The translations under genes were made by a program, and so were the position numbers. From an uncultured Candidatus Saccharibacteria bacterium (GTDB taxonomy: Bacteria > Patescibacteriota > Saccharimonadia > Saccharimonadales > Saccharimonadaceae): a stretch of 39,683 nt of DNA. Location of the stretch: contig CALIRX010000060.1 in assembly GCA_938042055.1 (NCBI GenBank), positions 1 to 39,683 on the forward strand, in the 5' to 3' direction. The notes beneath the pieces were generated by a model. The model worked only from the letters and a program-made list of their open reading frames with translations. It did no database searches and was not told where the DNA came from. Positions within the stretch are counted from its first letter, which is position 1; every line of letters starts with the position of its first letter. Of the stretch, positions 1 through 7,619 are shown one piece after another.

Positions 1-25
1 GCTGAAAGAATCACTTCTTTTGGAA

Positions 26-90
26 TCGAGATGGTACCGTCCGTATAAAACACCTCTAGCGGATTCTCGAAGTCAAAAGAGGTGATTTTT
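26..90 (+). promoter_or_regulatory. T-box riboswitch (3' antiterminator/terminator part) of ileS
   Basis: A T-box leader senses uncharged tRNA and lets transcription continue into a synthetase gene. The window holds only its 3' half. The antiterminator is visible: UCGAGA (26-31) pairs with UCUCGA (65-70), the 7-base bulge UGGUACC (32-38) is the T-box core, and GUCCG (39-43) pairs with CGGAU (60-64). The competing terminator is CACCTCT (51-57) with AGAGGTG (78-84), then TTTTT (86-90). UGGU is complementary to an ACCA tRNA end, which fits the A73 discriminator of tRNA-Ile. The specifier loop with the isoleucine codon would lie upstream of base 1. Confidence 0.85.
51..90 (+). terminator. Attenuator hairpin inside the ileS T-box leader
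   Basis: A 7-bp perfect stem (51-57 with 78-84) is followed by five T residues at 86-90. The loop can form a second small stem (62-65 with 71-74). The 5' arm lies in the loop of the alternative antiterminator, so the two folds exclude each other. It ends 47 bases before the ileS start and should stop transcription when tRNA-Ile is charged. Confidence 0.8.
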
Positions 91-137
91 AATTGAAAAT
101 AATTGTCGAAGGTCTAAAAAATAAAGGAGGCAATATA

Positions 138-3047
138 ATGAAATTCAAACATAGAACACGTCGTCGAGCTGCAGAATATGAGAAAGATTGGGTGCAGCGA
201 TGGAAAGAGGATGACACATTTAACAAGTCGATCGCGCAGCGTCCTGCTGATAATTCTTGGGTTTTTTATGACGGTCCTCCGTTTTTGACGGGAACGCCGC
301 ACCACGGACATTTGTTGGTTAGTACGGTGAAGGATACGATGGGACGATTTCACACGATGAAAGGTCAGCGAGTTGAGCGCCGTTGGGGCTGGGATTGTCA
401 CGGACTGCCGGCAGAGGTTTACGTCGAAAAAACGCTAGGCATTTCTAATAAAAAAGAGATTGGCACGAAGATTAGCGTTTCGGATTATGTCAAGGAATGT
501 CGAGCGGCTATGGTTCGAACTGGCACCGAATGGGAAGACACGATTGAGCGAATTGGTCGTTGGGTCGAGTTTAAGGGCGCTTATAAAACCATGGATAATA
601 ATTACATGGAATCTGTTTGGTGGGCGTTCAAGAGACTTTACGAAGAAGGCAAAATCTACGAAGGCGAAAAGATTTTGGTCTATTGCACAAAGGACGCAAC
701 GCCAATTTCTAAGAGTGAAGTGGCTATGGAAAATAGCTATCAAATGGACACTGACCCGAGCTTATTCGTCTACTTTAAGCTGGAGGATGAGGATGAATAT
801 TTGCTTGCGTGGACGACGACGCCGTGGACTTTGCCGGCAAATATGGTCTTGGCGGTGAATCAGGATGTCGATTATTCTTTGGTGGCGTACGGTGATAAAA
901 AGTTTTACGTCGCAAGCGACCGCGTTGAGAAAGTCATGACGGATGAAAAACACCAGCCGCTGGAATATTCGATTGTTAAGACGATTAAGGGTTCTGAATT
1001 GGTAGGTAAAAGATTTGAGCCGCTATTCGAAAATCGCGGTCCGGCTGCGCATAAGATTCTTCACGCCGATTTTGTGACGACCGATGATGGTACGGGAATT
1101 GTTCATATTGCGCCAGCTTACGGTGAGGATGATTATGAATTGTGCCGAAAAAATGACGTTCCAGTGCTATCGTTGGTTGACGGTGATGGAAATTACACAG
1201 AAGGCAGATGGCTGGGTCGCAATATTTGGGAAGTAAATAAAGAGATAGCGAAGACTTTATTAGAAGAAAGTCGGGCGCTGAAAATTGAATATATTCGCCA
1301 CGAATATCCGCATTGTCATCGATGCGGCACGAAATTGATGTACCGTGCTCACCCAAGTTGGTTTATGGATATTCAGAGCCAGAAAAAGGAAATGTTGGAG
1401 GCGAACGAGCAGACAAGCTGGACGCCAGACAATCTGAGGACTGGACGATTCCATAACATTATCGAGCAGGCGCCGGATTGGAACTTGAGTCGCGATCGTT
1501 ACTGGGCAACACCAATTCCAGTGTGGAAGGGCGTGAAAAATGATGGCACGGAAGTGGTGAAGGTGATTGGTAGCTTTGCGGAATTTGAAGAAGTTACGGG
1601 CCGCAAGTTGGATGATTATCATTTACCGCAAGTTATGGACGTTACGTTTGAGTGCGACGGCGCAGAAATGCATCACATCGGTAAGGTTTTGGACTGTTGG
1701 TTTGAGTCTGGCTCGATGCCATTCGCTCAATTCCATTATCCATTTGAGAACAAGGAAAAATTTGAAACAAGTTTTCCGGCTGACTTTATCATTGAAGCGA
1801 TTGATCAAACTCGTGGCTGGTTTTATAGTTTAACGGCGGTAAACGTGGCTTTGTTTGGTAAATCTCCATGGAAGAATTTGATTTGTACTGGATTTATCAA
1901 TGCCGCCGACGGTAAAAAAATGAGCAAGAAGCTAAAGAATTATACCGATCCGATGGAATTGATGAATAAGACTTCGGCCGACAGCTTCCGATTCTTAATG
2001 CTTTCAAGTCCGCTAACAAACGGCGAAAATTTTGCCTTGGCGGATAAGGACGTGATGGATGTAGCGCGTAAGCTTGGTATGATCTGGAATATGTACGACT
2101 TCTTCACGATGTACGCTGAAGTTGATGGCTGGGAGTTTAATGGCGATTTGTCAGATCCGCTTCATGATTTAACAAATCCGTTGGATATTTGGATTGTGTC
2201 GAGGTTGCATCAATTGATAACAGAGGTCGAGCGAGGTCTTAATAACTATAATTTGCAGGATGCGACCAAGCCGATTTTGCCGTTCTTAGACGATGCAAGT
2301 AACTGGTACGTCCGACGCAGCCGCCGTCGCTTCTGGAAATCTGAAGATGATGGTGATAAAAATGACGCTTACCGCACGCTCCATTACGTTTTGGTGCGAC
2401 TCAGTTATATGCTAGCGCCGTTTACGCCATTCTTAGCGGAAGAATTGTACCATAATTTGACGGGCGATAACGAGTCGATTCATCTTAAAGATTGGTTGCC
2501 GGCTGGTGAAATAGATAATTCAATGCTACGCGACATGAATGCACTGCGTACTGCGGTGAATGACGGCTTGTCGAAGCGCGCATCGGAGGGAATTAAGGTG
2601 CGTCAGCCGTTGGCGTCTGTGAAGCTTATCAACACTATTTCTCAGGATACATCAGCGGAAGTTGCGCAGTTCTTGATTGATATCGCTAAAGATGAATTGA
2701 ACGTGAAATCGGTTGAAATTGTTACAGATTTAGAGTCTGAGTCGGTGCAACCGAGCGTTGTTTATGATTTAACAATCACTCCTGAACTAAAGCGCGAAGG
2801 CTTGATGCGTGAAATCGTTCGCCACGTCCAAAGCGCGCGCAAGCAGGCTGGTCTGCAGATAGATGATCGAATTGTACTTAGTATTTCCAGTGACGATTCT
2901 GAAATATCTCAAGCTGTTGACGCTTTCGCCGATGTCATTAAATCTGAAACGCTCGCCGTGGAATTGAATTCTGTGGTCAATGAATCGGAAAAATATGACG
3001 CCAAAATCGAGGGTAAATTGGTAGAAATTTCCCTGAAAAAGGCGTAA
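138..3047 (+). CDS. ileS: Isoleucyl-tRNA synthetase
   Basis: IleRS charges tRNA-Ile in the cytosol. This 969-residue class Ia synthetase has the HIGH-type motif PHHGH at residues 54-58, the KMSKK motif at 594-598, the GTGIVHIAPAYGEDD stretch of the CP1 editing domain, and an anticodon-binding C-terminal half. The reading frame is open from a TTG at 93, but AAAGGAGG ends 8 bases before the ATG at 138 and the TTG lies just after the attenuator, so I choose 138. I see no CXXC zinc site near the C-terminus, as in the eukaryotic-like IleRS type. The T-box just upstream gives both the identity and the regulation. Confidence is high. Confidence 0.97.
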   Translation: MKFKHRTRRRAAEYEKDWVQRWKEDDTFNKSIAQRPADNSWVFYDGPPFLTGTPHHGHLLVSTVKDTMGRFHTMKGQRVERRWGWDCHGLPAEVYVEKTLGISNKKEIGTKISVSDYVKECRAAMVRTGTEWEDTIERIGRWVEFKGAYKTMDNNYMESVWWAFKRLYEEGKIYEGEKILVYCTKDATPISKSEVAMENSYQMDTDPSLFVYFKLEDEDEYLLAWTTTPWTLPANMVLAVNQDVDYSLVAYGDKKFYVASDRVEKVMTDEKHQPLEYSIVKTIKGSELVGKRFEPLFENRGPAAHKILHADFVTTDDGTGIVHIAPAYGEDDYELCRKNDVPVLSLVDGDGNYTEGRWLGRNIWEVNKEIAKTLLEESRALKIEYIRHEYPHCHRCGTKLMYRAHPSWFMDIQSQKKEMLEANEQTSWTPDNLRTGRFHNIIEQAPDWNLSRDRYWATPIPVWKGVKNDGTEVVKVIGSFAEFEEVTGRKLDDYHLPQVMDVTFECDGAEMHHIGKVLDCWFESGSMPFAQFHYPFENKEKFETSFPADFIIEAIDQTRGWFYSLTAVNVALFGKSPWKNLICTGFINAADGKKMSKKLKNYTDPMELMNKTSADSFRFLMLSSPLTNGENFALADKDVMDVARKLGMIWNMYDFFTMYAEVDGWEFNGDLSDPLHDLTNPLDIWIVSRLHQLITEVERGLNNYNLQDATKPILPFLDDASNWYVRRSRRRFWKSEDDGDKNDAYRTLHYVLVRLSYMLAPFTPFLAEELYHNLTGDNESIHLKDWLPAGEIDNSMLRDMNALRTAVNDGLSKRASEGIKVRQPLASVKLINTISQDTSAEVAQFLIDIAKDELNVKSVEIVTDLESESVQPSVVYDLTITPELKREGLMREIVRHVQSARKQAGLQIDDRIVLSISSDDSEISQAVDAFADVIKSETLAVELNSVVNESEKYDAKIEGKLVEISLKKA

Positions 3048-3071
3048 AAAACTAAGTTATAACGTCTATGC

Positions 3072-3100
3072 TTGCAAAAGTCAAGGGCAGCTAGTATAAC
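3072..3100 (+). promoter_or_regulatory. Promoter of the surface protein gene
   Basis: TTGCAA (3072-3077), a 17-base spacer and TATAAC (3095-3100) fit a sigma-70-type promoter. The start codon at 3135 follows a leader of about 28 bases with GAAAGGA. Confidence 0.65.
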
Positions 3101-3134
3101 AAGTTCATAGCATAATAATTTGAAAGGATAAGCT

Positions 3135-3869
3135 ATGATTAACTTGATTAAGGCTGGAGCTATCGCTGCATTGGCTACCGTTGGCGTAATATTCGGCAAC
3201 GTAACCGCATCTGCATTAGAGGCTAATCCGCCAGCTGCACCAAAAATAACAATTTCCACCGCTCAATATAAGGGTGAGAAAAATACAATTAAATTTGAAG
3301 GTACCGCGAACGACCATTATCGATTTGTAATAACTAGCGGCGCAAATAAGATTCAATTAAACAGCGCTATTCGTCAAGAATTGATGCAGGGCAGTGAGCT
3401 GTCGATTGAGGATTTGGTGAAGAAGTATTACCCAAGTTCTGCCGATTCAATCCCATACGATACTCCTATTTCAATTGACACATACTGGTTCGATAAAGAA
3501 GGCAATTACGATAACTCATTACATCAAACTGTCGCATTGACTGTTGGTGGCAGTCTGACAAAGGCTGTGAAGTTGAGCCAGACATCGGCAACATTGAAAA
3601 ACCCAGAAAGTTTACCGGAAGCTCCTGCTAATCCAGATCCAGCTACTCCAGCAAATCCAGTAAATCCTGAAGCTTCAACTGAATCGGAAAATGTTAATGT
3701 AGCGGCTACTCCAGTTCTAGTAGAATCGACCCCAGCTTCAGCTTCTCCACGCAAAGAAGCTAAGCCTACTGAGACTTTAGCTGAAACTGGCGCGAGTGTA
3801 TACTCAGTTATTGCCGCTGCTATTACGGCAATTACCGCTGGCGGTGCTGCAATTATTAAGCGATCGTAA
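3135..3869 (+). CDS. Secreted surface protein with LAETG sortase signal
   Basis: A 244-residue protein with three parts. Residues 1-28 form a hydrophobic signal peptide ending near ASALEA. Residues 30-150 are a soluble domain I do not recognise. Residues 155-210 are a Pro/Ala/Thr/Ser/Asn-rich stalk with PANP-like repeats. The C-terminus is a sorting signal: LAETG, a hydrophobic stretch rich in Ala and Ile, and the tail KRS. LAXTG, rather than LPXTG, is the motif known for class E sortases of actinobacteria. The protein is therefore probably linked covalently to the envelope, but its role is unknown. It has its own promoter and the hairpin at 3902-3930 follows. The start has GAAAGGA at a normal distance. 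Contact with a host cell is possible but speculative. Confidence 0.8.
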   Translation: MINLIKAGAIAALATVGVIFGNVTASALEANPPAAPKITISTAQYKGEKNTIKFEGTANDHYRFVITSGANKIQLNSAIRQELMQGSELSIEDLVKKYYPSSADSIPYDTPISIDTYWFDKEGNYDNSLHQTVALTVGGSLTKAVKLSQTSATLKNPESLPEAPANPDPATPANPVNPEASTESENVNVAATPVLVESTPASASPRKEAKPTETLAETGASVYSVIAAAITAITAGGAAIIKRS

Positions 3870-3901
3870 TTTTGTAGATTCTCATAAGAATTTCAGTAAA
3901 A

Positions 3902-3935
3902 AATATCCTCCTCTTCATGGGGAGGATATTCTATT
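3902..3935 (+). terminator. Hairpin terminator after the surface protein gene
   Basis: AATATCCTCC (3902-3911) and GGAGGATATT (3921-3930) form a perfect 10-bp stem with a 9-base loop. The downstream T tract is poor (CTATTGACTTTT), and A residues precede the stem, so termination strength is uncertain. Confidence 0.6.
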
Positions 3936-3962
3936 GACTTTTAACCGTACTTATGCTAATAT
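3934..3962 (+). promoter_or_regulatory. Promoter of the small 62-residue gene
   Basis: TTGACT (3934-3939), a 17-base spacer and TAATAT (3957-3962) with an extended TGC at 3954-3956. The predicted transcript start is near 3969. Confidence 0.7.
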
Positions 3963-3993
3963 ATCAATGTTAATTGATAAAAATAAAAAAGTT

Positions 3994-4182
3994 ATGCAAA
4001 ATTTATTCAACAAATTATTTGGTAGTAAAGTAGGGTTTTCACCAATTGATCCGCTGGCGGATGGACTTGCTGAAGAGATTATTAAAGAGCAGCGGGAGCC
4101 ACAGGCAATTCGTCTAGATGCCGACGATATAGAGGATATTCGCAAGTTTTGGTCTCGTGCGGATGGCGATTTTGACAGATAA
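3994..4182 (+). CDS. Small hypothetical protein
   Basis: I do not recognise this 62-residue protein. It is charged and soluble, with a hydrophobic/basic N-terminus (MQNLFNKLFGSK), a middle GLAEEIIKEQREP and an acidic end DADDIEDIRKFW. It has no signal peptide or membrane segment. Another in-frame ATG lies at 3967, but the promoter at 3934-3962 predicts a transcript beginning at or just after that codon, so 3994 is the better start. No good Shine-Dalgarno sequence precedes it (A-rich leader). The Tim44-like gene begins 17 bases downstream with its own -10 box. That the frame is real rests on the promoter, the protein-like composition and the close packing. Confidence 0.6.
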   Translation: MQNLFNKLFGSKVGFSPIDPLADGLAEEIIKEQREPQAIRLDADDIEDIRKFWSRADGDFDR

Positions 4183-4187
4183 TAGTG

Positions 4188-4193
4188 TATAAT
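4188..4193 (+). promoter_or_regulatory. -10 box directly before the Tim44-like gene
   Basis: TATAAT at 4188-4193 ends 6 bases before the ATG at 4200. The predicted transcript start falls on the start codon (leaderless). No matching -35 is present at 17 bases; a TTGACA at 4172-4177 is too close. Confidence 0.6.
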
Positions 4194-4199
4194 TAGCTC

Positions 4200-5549
4200 A
4201 TGTTAATTGAGTCTTTAATGTTTTTTGCTCGAGCCGGCGGAGGTGGGTCGGGCTCTTCTGGGGGATCCTTAATTTTGATGCTACCTGCAGCTGTATCGGG
4301 CGGTGTGGCAGGCTTTGTAAAAAGGAAGACTAGATCGAAAATAGCAGGCTTCTTGGTGGGTGTTGCTGTTGGACTAGTTTTTAGTTTACTGTATTTAGCC
4401 GATTTAATGTGGTTCATATGTGCAGTTATTTCTACTTTTGTGGGGGCTGCTATCTCTGTATTTGTTGATAAGCTCAAAGTATTTCGCCAAAATAGTGAGG
4501 CGGCTACGAATACAGTTCGCCAAGCCTCCTCTGCTGATTCGTTATGGCAGCCAGATAATCTTACTAATTACGCCAAGCAAGTTTTCGAGAGGTTTCAGTA
4601 CGACTGGAGCAATTTGGACTATGAATCAATCCGTAAGTACACGACACAGAGATATTCAAATCACATTGGACTAGTGATGCAGGCTTTACGTCAAATGGGT
4701 CGTAGGAATATCGTCGATAACGTGCGGATAAATGAGGCTATTTTTGCTGACGCGCATGACGATGCTAATAATCAAAGCGATAGGGTGAGCGTAGCATTTT
4801 TAGCGGAAGCAGATGATAGGCTAGAGGAGGTTGCTACAGGTAAGAGAACCCGAAGCACTAACGAAGAATTTGCAGAGAAGTGGAACTTTGTTCGTGAAGG
4901 CAATGAGTGGAAATTAGATGGCATAAATCAGCCGACGGAAGATGTAGGTACGTTGATTGGTTCACTCAACAAGTTTGCCAAAGATAACGGCATGTATTTT
5001 AGTCTGGATTGGGGTAGGCTACTTCTTCCGAAGGGTGGTAATTTATTTTTGCCACGTTATTTTAACTCTGCTGATGTGAATAATCACGTTATTGGTATTT
5101 GGGATGACGGAATTCTTGTCCAACTTTATACTTGCGTGCTTAAAAACGGCAATGGATTTACAGATGAAGGTAAAAATAAGGATGAAGTTAATTACCTTAT
5201 TGGTCAGATTATGTTGCCTAAATCTTACGGTGGAATTTTGGTCGACAGGGATGATAACAGCATTTTTAGGAAGCGAATAATATCGCCAATTGGCTATAAG
5301 AAAATTGAAATGGAGTGGGGAGATTTTAATAAGCGCTATACTATTTTTGCCACAAACGAAGATCAGGCGGCGAGCTTTGAGCTATTAAATCCGAGTTTTA
5401 TGGCGTGGCTATATGACCAGGATATAAAAGCTAACATTGAAGTGATGGACAATATAGTTATTCTATACGCCCGGGTTTCTTCTGATGAAAAACGCTATGC
5501 GGAAATGTTGGAGATTTTAAGAAGAGCTCACAAAGAGCTGAAAATGTAG
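4200..5549 (+). CDS. Tim44-like/DUF3137-like membrane protein
   Basis: A 449-residue protein. The N-terminus is a Gly/Ser-rich stretch (AGGGGSGSSGG). Three hydrophobic segments follow at about residues 22-40, 48-66 and 70-88. Residues 115-245 resemble the Tim44/MRPL45 domain found in bacterial membrane proteins: a helical start with YDWSNLDYESIRKY, then strands containing SVAFLAEADD and the EEFAEKWNFVREGNEWKLDGI motif. The last 200 residues resemble DUF3137 (WGDFNKRYTIFATNEDQAASFELL). The soluble part probably faces the cytosol or the surface and binds lipid or peptide; the true role is unknown. The start has no Shine-Dalgarno sequence and looks leaderless. galU follows after 8 bases, so the two may be co-transcribed. 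Confidence 0.65.
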   Translation: MLIESLMFFARAGGGGSGSSGGSLILMLPAAVSGGVAGFVKRKTRSKIAGFLVGVAVGLVFSLLYLADLMWFICAVISTFVGAAISVFVDKLKVFRQNSEAATNTVRQASSADSLWQPDNLTNYAKQVFERFQYDWSNLDYESIRKYTTQRYSNHIGLVMQALRQMGRRNIVDNVRINEAIFADAHDDANNQSDRVSVAFLAEADDRLEEVATGKRTRSTNEEFAEKWNFVREGNEWKLDGINQPTEDVGTLIGSLNKFAKDNGMYFSLDWGRLLLPKGGNLFLPRYFNSADVNNHVIGIWDDGILVQLYTCVLKNGNGFTDEGKNKDEVNYLIGQIMLPKSYGGILVDRDDNSIFRKRIISPIGYKKIEMEWGDFNKRYTIFATNEDQAASFELLNPSFMAWLYDQDIKANIEVMDNIVILYARVSSDEKRYAEMLEILRRAHKELKM

Positions 5550-5557
5550 GAGGTTCT

Positions 5558-6385
5558 ATGATTACTAAAGCCATTATTCCGGTCGCTGGTTGGGGCACGC
5601 GAATGTTACCGATTACTAAATCTATTGAAAAATGTATGTTGCCGGTCGGCACAAGGCCAGTGATTGATTATATCGTGCAAGATGTTGTGCGCGCTGGCGT
5701 GAAGGATATTTACTTTGTGGTTGGTGAGCAAAGTACTCAAGTGCAGAGCTATTATCGTTCGAATATTCAATTAAACGATTATCTACGCCGTGCGGGAAAA
5801 GAAGATAAATTACCTCTGGTGGCGCCACTTCGCGACGTCCGAATACATTTTTTAACTCAGCCGGGAACTGGTGGTTATGGCACAAGTATTCCAGTTGGTC
5901 TGGCGAGTGAATTCATCGAACAGGGCGAGTCGGCCTTTGTGATTATGGGCGATCAATTCTTTTGGCGTGATGACGGCGGTTCAAACGCGGCAGATTTGGC
6001 GGAGTTGGTGGAATCGCGTGGATTGTCGGCTGGGCTATTGGGAAATCCTGTCGAAGAGGAATTTATTCCGCAAACAGGAATTATTGAAACTGATGATCAG
6101 GGCAATTTTGTGCGAATAATTGAAAAGCCGAAACTGGAAGAAGCTCCAAGTAATCTCAGCAATTCAAGTTTTTACGTACTGAACAAAGAGATTTTTGAGT
6201 TGGCGCGAACTTTGCCAGCAAATCCTAAGAGAGGAGAGTTTGAGCTAACGGACGCGATTAATGTGTACATTGATGGCGGCGGCGTGATTGCTGTTGGTGA
6301 AGCTAAGGGTGAATATATGGAATGCGGCTCACCGAATGGTTGGTTGAAGGCGAATAACGCTATGGCGAAAAACGCTACTTGCTAA
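5558..6385 (+). CDS. galU: UTP-glucose-1-phosphate uridylyltransferase
   Basis: GalU makes UDP-glucose from UTP and glucose-1-phosphate for envelope glycopolymers and glycolipids. The 275-residue protein starts with the nucleotide-binding loop AGWGTRMLPITKSIEKCMLP (about residues 8-27). It also has the family's TQPGTGGYGTSIPVGL, the FVIMGDQFFW metal-site region, PQTGIIE and the C-terminal YMECGSPNGWLKA. Length is close to the usual 280-300. TAGGAGG precedes the ATG, which lies 8 bases after the previous gene. UDP-glucose could feed the glycopolymers attached by the LCP protein at 9160, which is inference. Confidence 0.93.
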   Translation: MITKAIIPVAGWGTRMLPITKSIEKCMLPVGTRPVIDYIVQDVVRAGVKDIYFVVGEQSTQVQSYYRSNIQLNDYLRRAGKEDKLPLVAPLRDVRIHFLTQPGTGGYGTSIPVGLASEFIEQGESAFVIMGDQFFWRDDGGSNAADLAELVESRGLSAGLLGNPVEEEFIPQTGIIETDDQGNFVRIIEKPKLEEAPSNLSNSSFYVLNKEIFELARTLPANPKRGEFELTDAINVYIDGGGVIAVGEAKGEYMECGSPNGWLKANNAMAKNATC

Positions 6386-6410
6386 CTGTACTTGATTTTA
6401 TTGCTAGTTT

Positions 6411-6440
6411 TTGATAGAATTATTAGAGTTAATTCATAAT
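6411..6440 (+). promoter_or_regulatory. Promoter of rplU
   Basis: TTGATA (6411-6416), an 18-base spacer and CATAAT (6435-6440). AAGGAA lies between the promoter and the ATG at 6455. Confidence 0.55.
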
Positions 6441-6454
6441 AATTAAGGAACGAA

Positions 6455-6760
6455 ATGAAAGCAGTCGTAAAAATCTCTGGCAAACAATATCTTGTCAGCG
6501 AAAAAGAGTCCCTCTTGGTGGATCTCCTCCCTGAAGGCACAAAAGAACTCACTCTCGACGCACTTTTAGTGATTGATGGTGATAAAACCAAGGTTGGTAC
6601 GCCAACCGTAAAAGGCTCTAGCGTTAAGGCTAAGGTCGTAGAAGCGGAAGTTAAGGGCGATAAGCTTCGCGTTATCCGCTACAAGAGTAAGAAGCGTGTA
6701 CACAAAGAAACTGGTCATCGCCAGAAGTACACGAAGATTGAAATTACGTCAATCAAATAG
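6455..6760 (+). CDS. rplU: 50S ribosomal protein L21
   Basis: L21 binds 23S rRNA in the large subunit. The 101-residue sequence has the standard start MKAVVKISGKQYLVSEKE and the signature RYKSKKRVHKETGHRQKYTKIEI near the C-terminus; length is normal. It has a promoter at 6411-6440 and a strong terminator at 6769-6795, so it is monocistronic here. In most bacteria rpmA (L27) follows directly, but it is absent from this locus. Identification is firm. Confidence 0.96.
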   Translation: MKAVVKISGKQYLVSEKESLLVDLLPEGTKELTLDALLVIDGDKTKVGTPTVKGSSVKAKVVEAEVKGDKLRVIRYKSKKRVHKETGHRQKYTKIEITSIK

Positions 6761-6768
6761 TCTAAGAG

Positions 6769-6795
6769 CCGCTTTCGTAAAGGAAGCGGTTTTTT
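6769..6795 (+). terminator. Terminator of rplU
   Basis: CCGCTT (6769-6774) pairs with AAGCGG (6784-6789), extended inward by a T-G and a C-G pair, with loop GTAAA and a T run at 6790-6795. Confidence 0.85.
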
Positions 6796-6821
6796 GATGT
6801 CTGTTATTTATGTTCTGCTCA

Positions 6822-6830
6822 TGCTATAAT
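6822..6830 (+). promoter_or_regulatory. Extended -10 promoter of parAB
   Basis: TGCTATAAT (6822-6830) is an extended -10 box with no clear -35. It lies 24 bases before the parA ATG, leaving room for the AAAAGGGG ribosome binding site. Confidence 0.6.
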
Positions 6831-6854
6831 TAAGGCAGGTAAAAAGGGGAACGA

Positions 6855-7619
6855 ATGACAAAAATCATTGCGGTGACAAATCAAAAAGGTGGCGTCGGCA
6901 AAACAACGACGTCAATTAACGTAGCATATTTTTTGGCAAAAGCTGGCAAGAAAACATTATTGGTGGATTTTGACCCGCAGGGCAATGCTACTAGTGGGCT
7001 TGGAATAGATAAACAGAATTTAGGCGCAACAATATCAGAAGTGATTATGCGACAAATTGACCTGGCGAATATCATATTGCCAACGGAATATAAAAACTTA
7101 TCAATCGCTCCAGCTACACCTCATTTGGCGAATACGGAAGTGGAGTTGGCGCAGGCGCAGGGAAGGTTTGTTCGCTTGCGAGAAGCTTTACAAAAGGCGA
7201 CGGATTACGATTATATTATTATTGATAGCCCGCCGAGCTTGAGCTTGTTGACGGTCAACGGTATGATTGCCGCTAATTACGTATTGCTTCCAGTTCAGGC
7301 AGAATTTTACGCATTGGAAGGATTGGGGCAACTATTGGAAAGTATGAAATTGATAAAGAAGGGGCTTAATCCACCTCTGGAATTATTGGGCGTTTTACTG
7401 ACGATGATGGACTCCAGGACTACATTATCCGGGCAAGTTCATGCTGAGGTTAAAAAGTATTTTCCAGATAAGATTTTTAAGAATAGTATTCCGCGAAACA
7501 TTCGCTTGGCTGAGGCTCCTAGTCATGGCGCGCCAGTTGGAGCGTACGATCGTTTTTCAAAGGGTTCTCGGGCTTATAAGGCGCTAACGAAAGAAATTAT
7601 AGAGAGGGTGGAACGATGA
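6855..7619 (+). CDS. parA: Chromosome partitioning ATPase ParA/Soj
   Basis: ParA is a Walker-type ATPase that binds DNA as an ATP dimer and is released by ParB, moving the origin region. The 254-residue protein has the deviant Walker A box KGGVGKTT at residues 11-18 including the signature lysine, the Walker A' motif DFDPQGNATSGLG, and the DYIIIDSPPSLSLLTVNG Walker B region. It has a short N-terminus as in chromosomal Soj, without the helix-turn-helix of plasmid ParA. AAAAGGGG precedes the ATG. The last codons overlap parB by 4 bases (ATGA), indicating translational coupling. A chromosomal parAB pair often lies near the origin, but no clear parS site is visible here. Confidence 0.95.
   Translation: MTKIIAVTNQKGGVGKTTTSINVAYFLAKAGKKTLLVDFDPQGNATSGLGIDKQNLGATISEVIMRQIDLANIILPTEYKNLSIAPATPHLANTEVELAQAQGRFVRLREALQKATDYDYIIIDSPPSLSLLTVNGMIAANYVLLPVQAEFYALEGLGQLLESMKLIKKGLNPPLELLGVLLTMMDSRTTLSGQVHAEVKKYFPDKIFKNSIPRNIRLAEAPSHGAPVGAYDRFSKGSRAYKALTKEIIERVER

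Noticed and set aside
93..137. The upstream TTG start of ileS at 93
   Set aside because: It would begin just after the attenuator T run with no ribosome site, while AAAGGAGG serves the ATG at 138.
4172..4193. TTGACA as -35 for the Tim44-like gene
   Set aside because: Only 10 bases separate it from the TATAAT, too short for a sigma-70-type promoter.
7617..7619. Reassignment of UGA to glycine as in Gracilibacteria or SR1
   Set aside because: UGA ends parA, uppS and the 20685 gene at the expected lengths, and no in-frame UGA is needed anywhere in the conserved genes.
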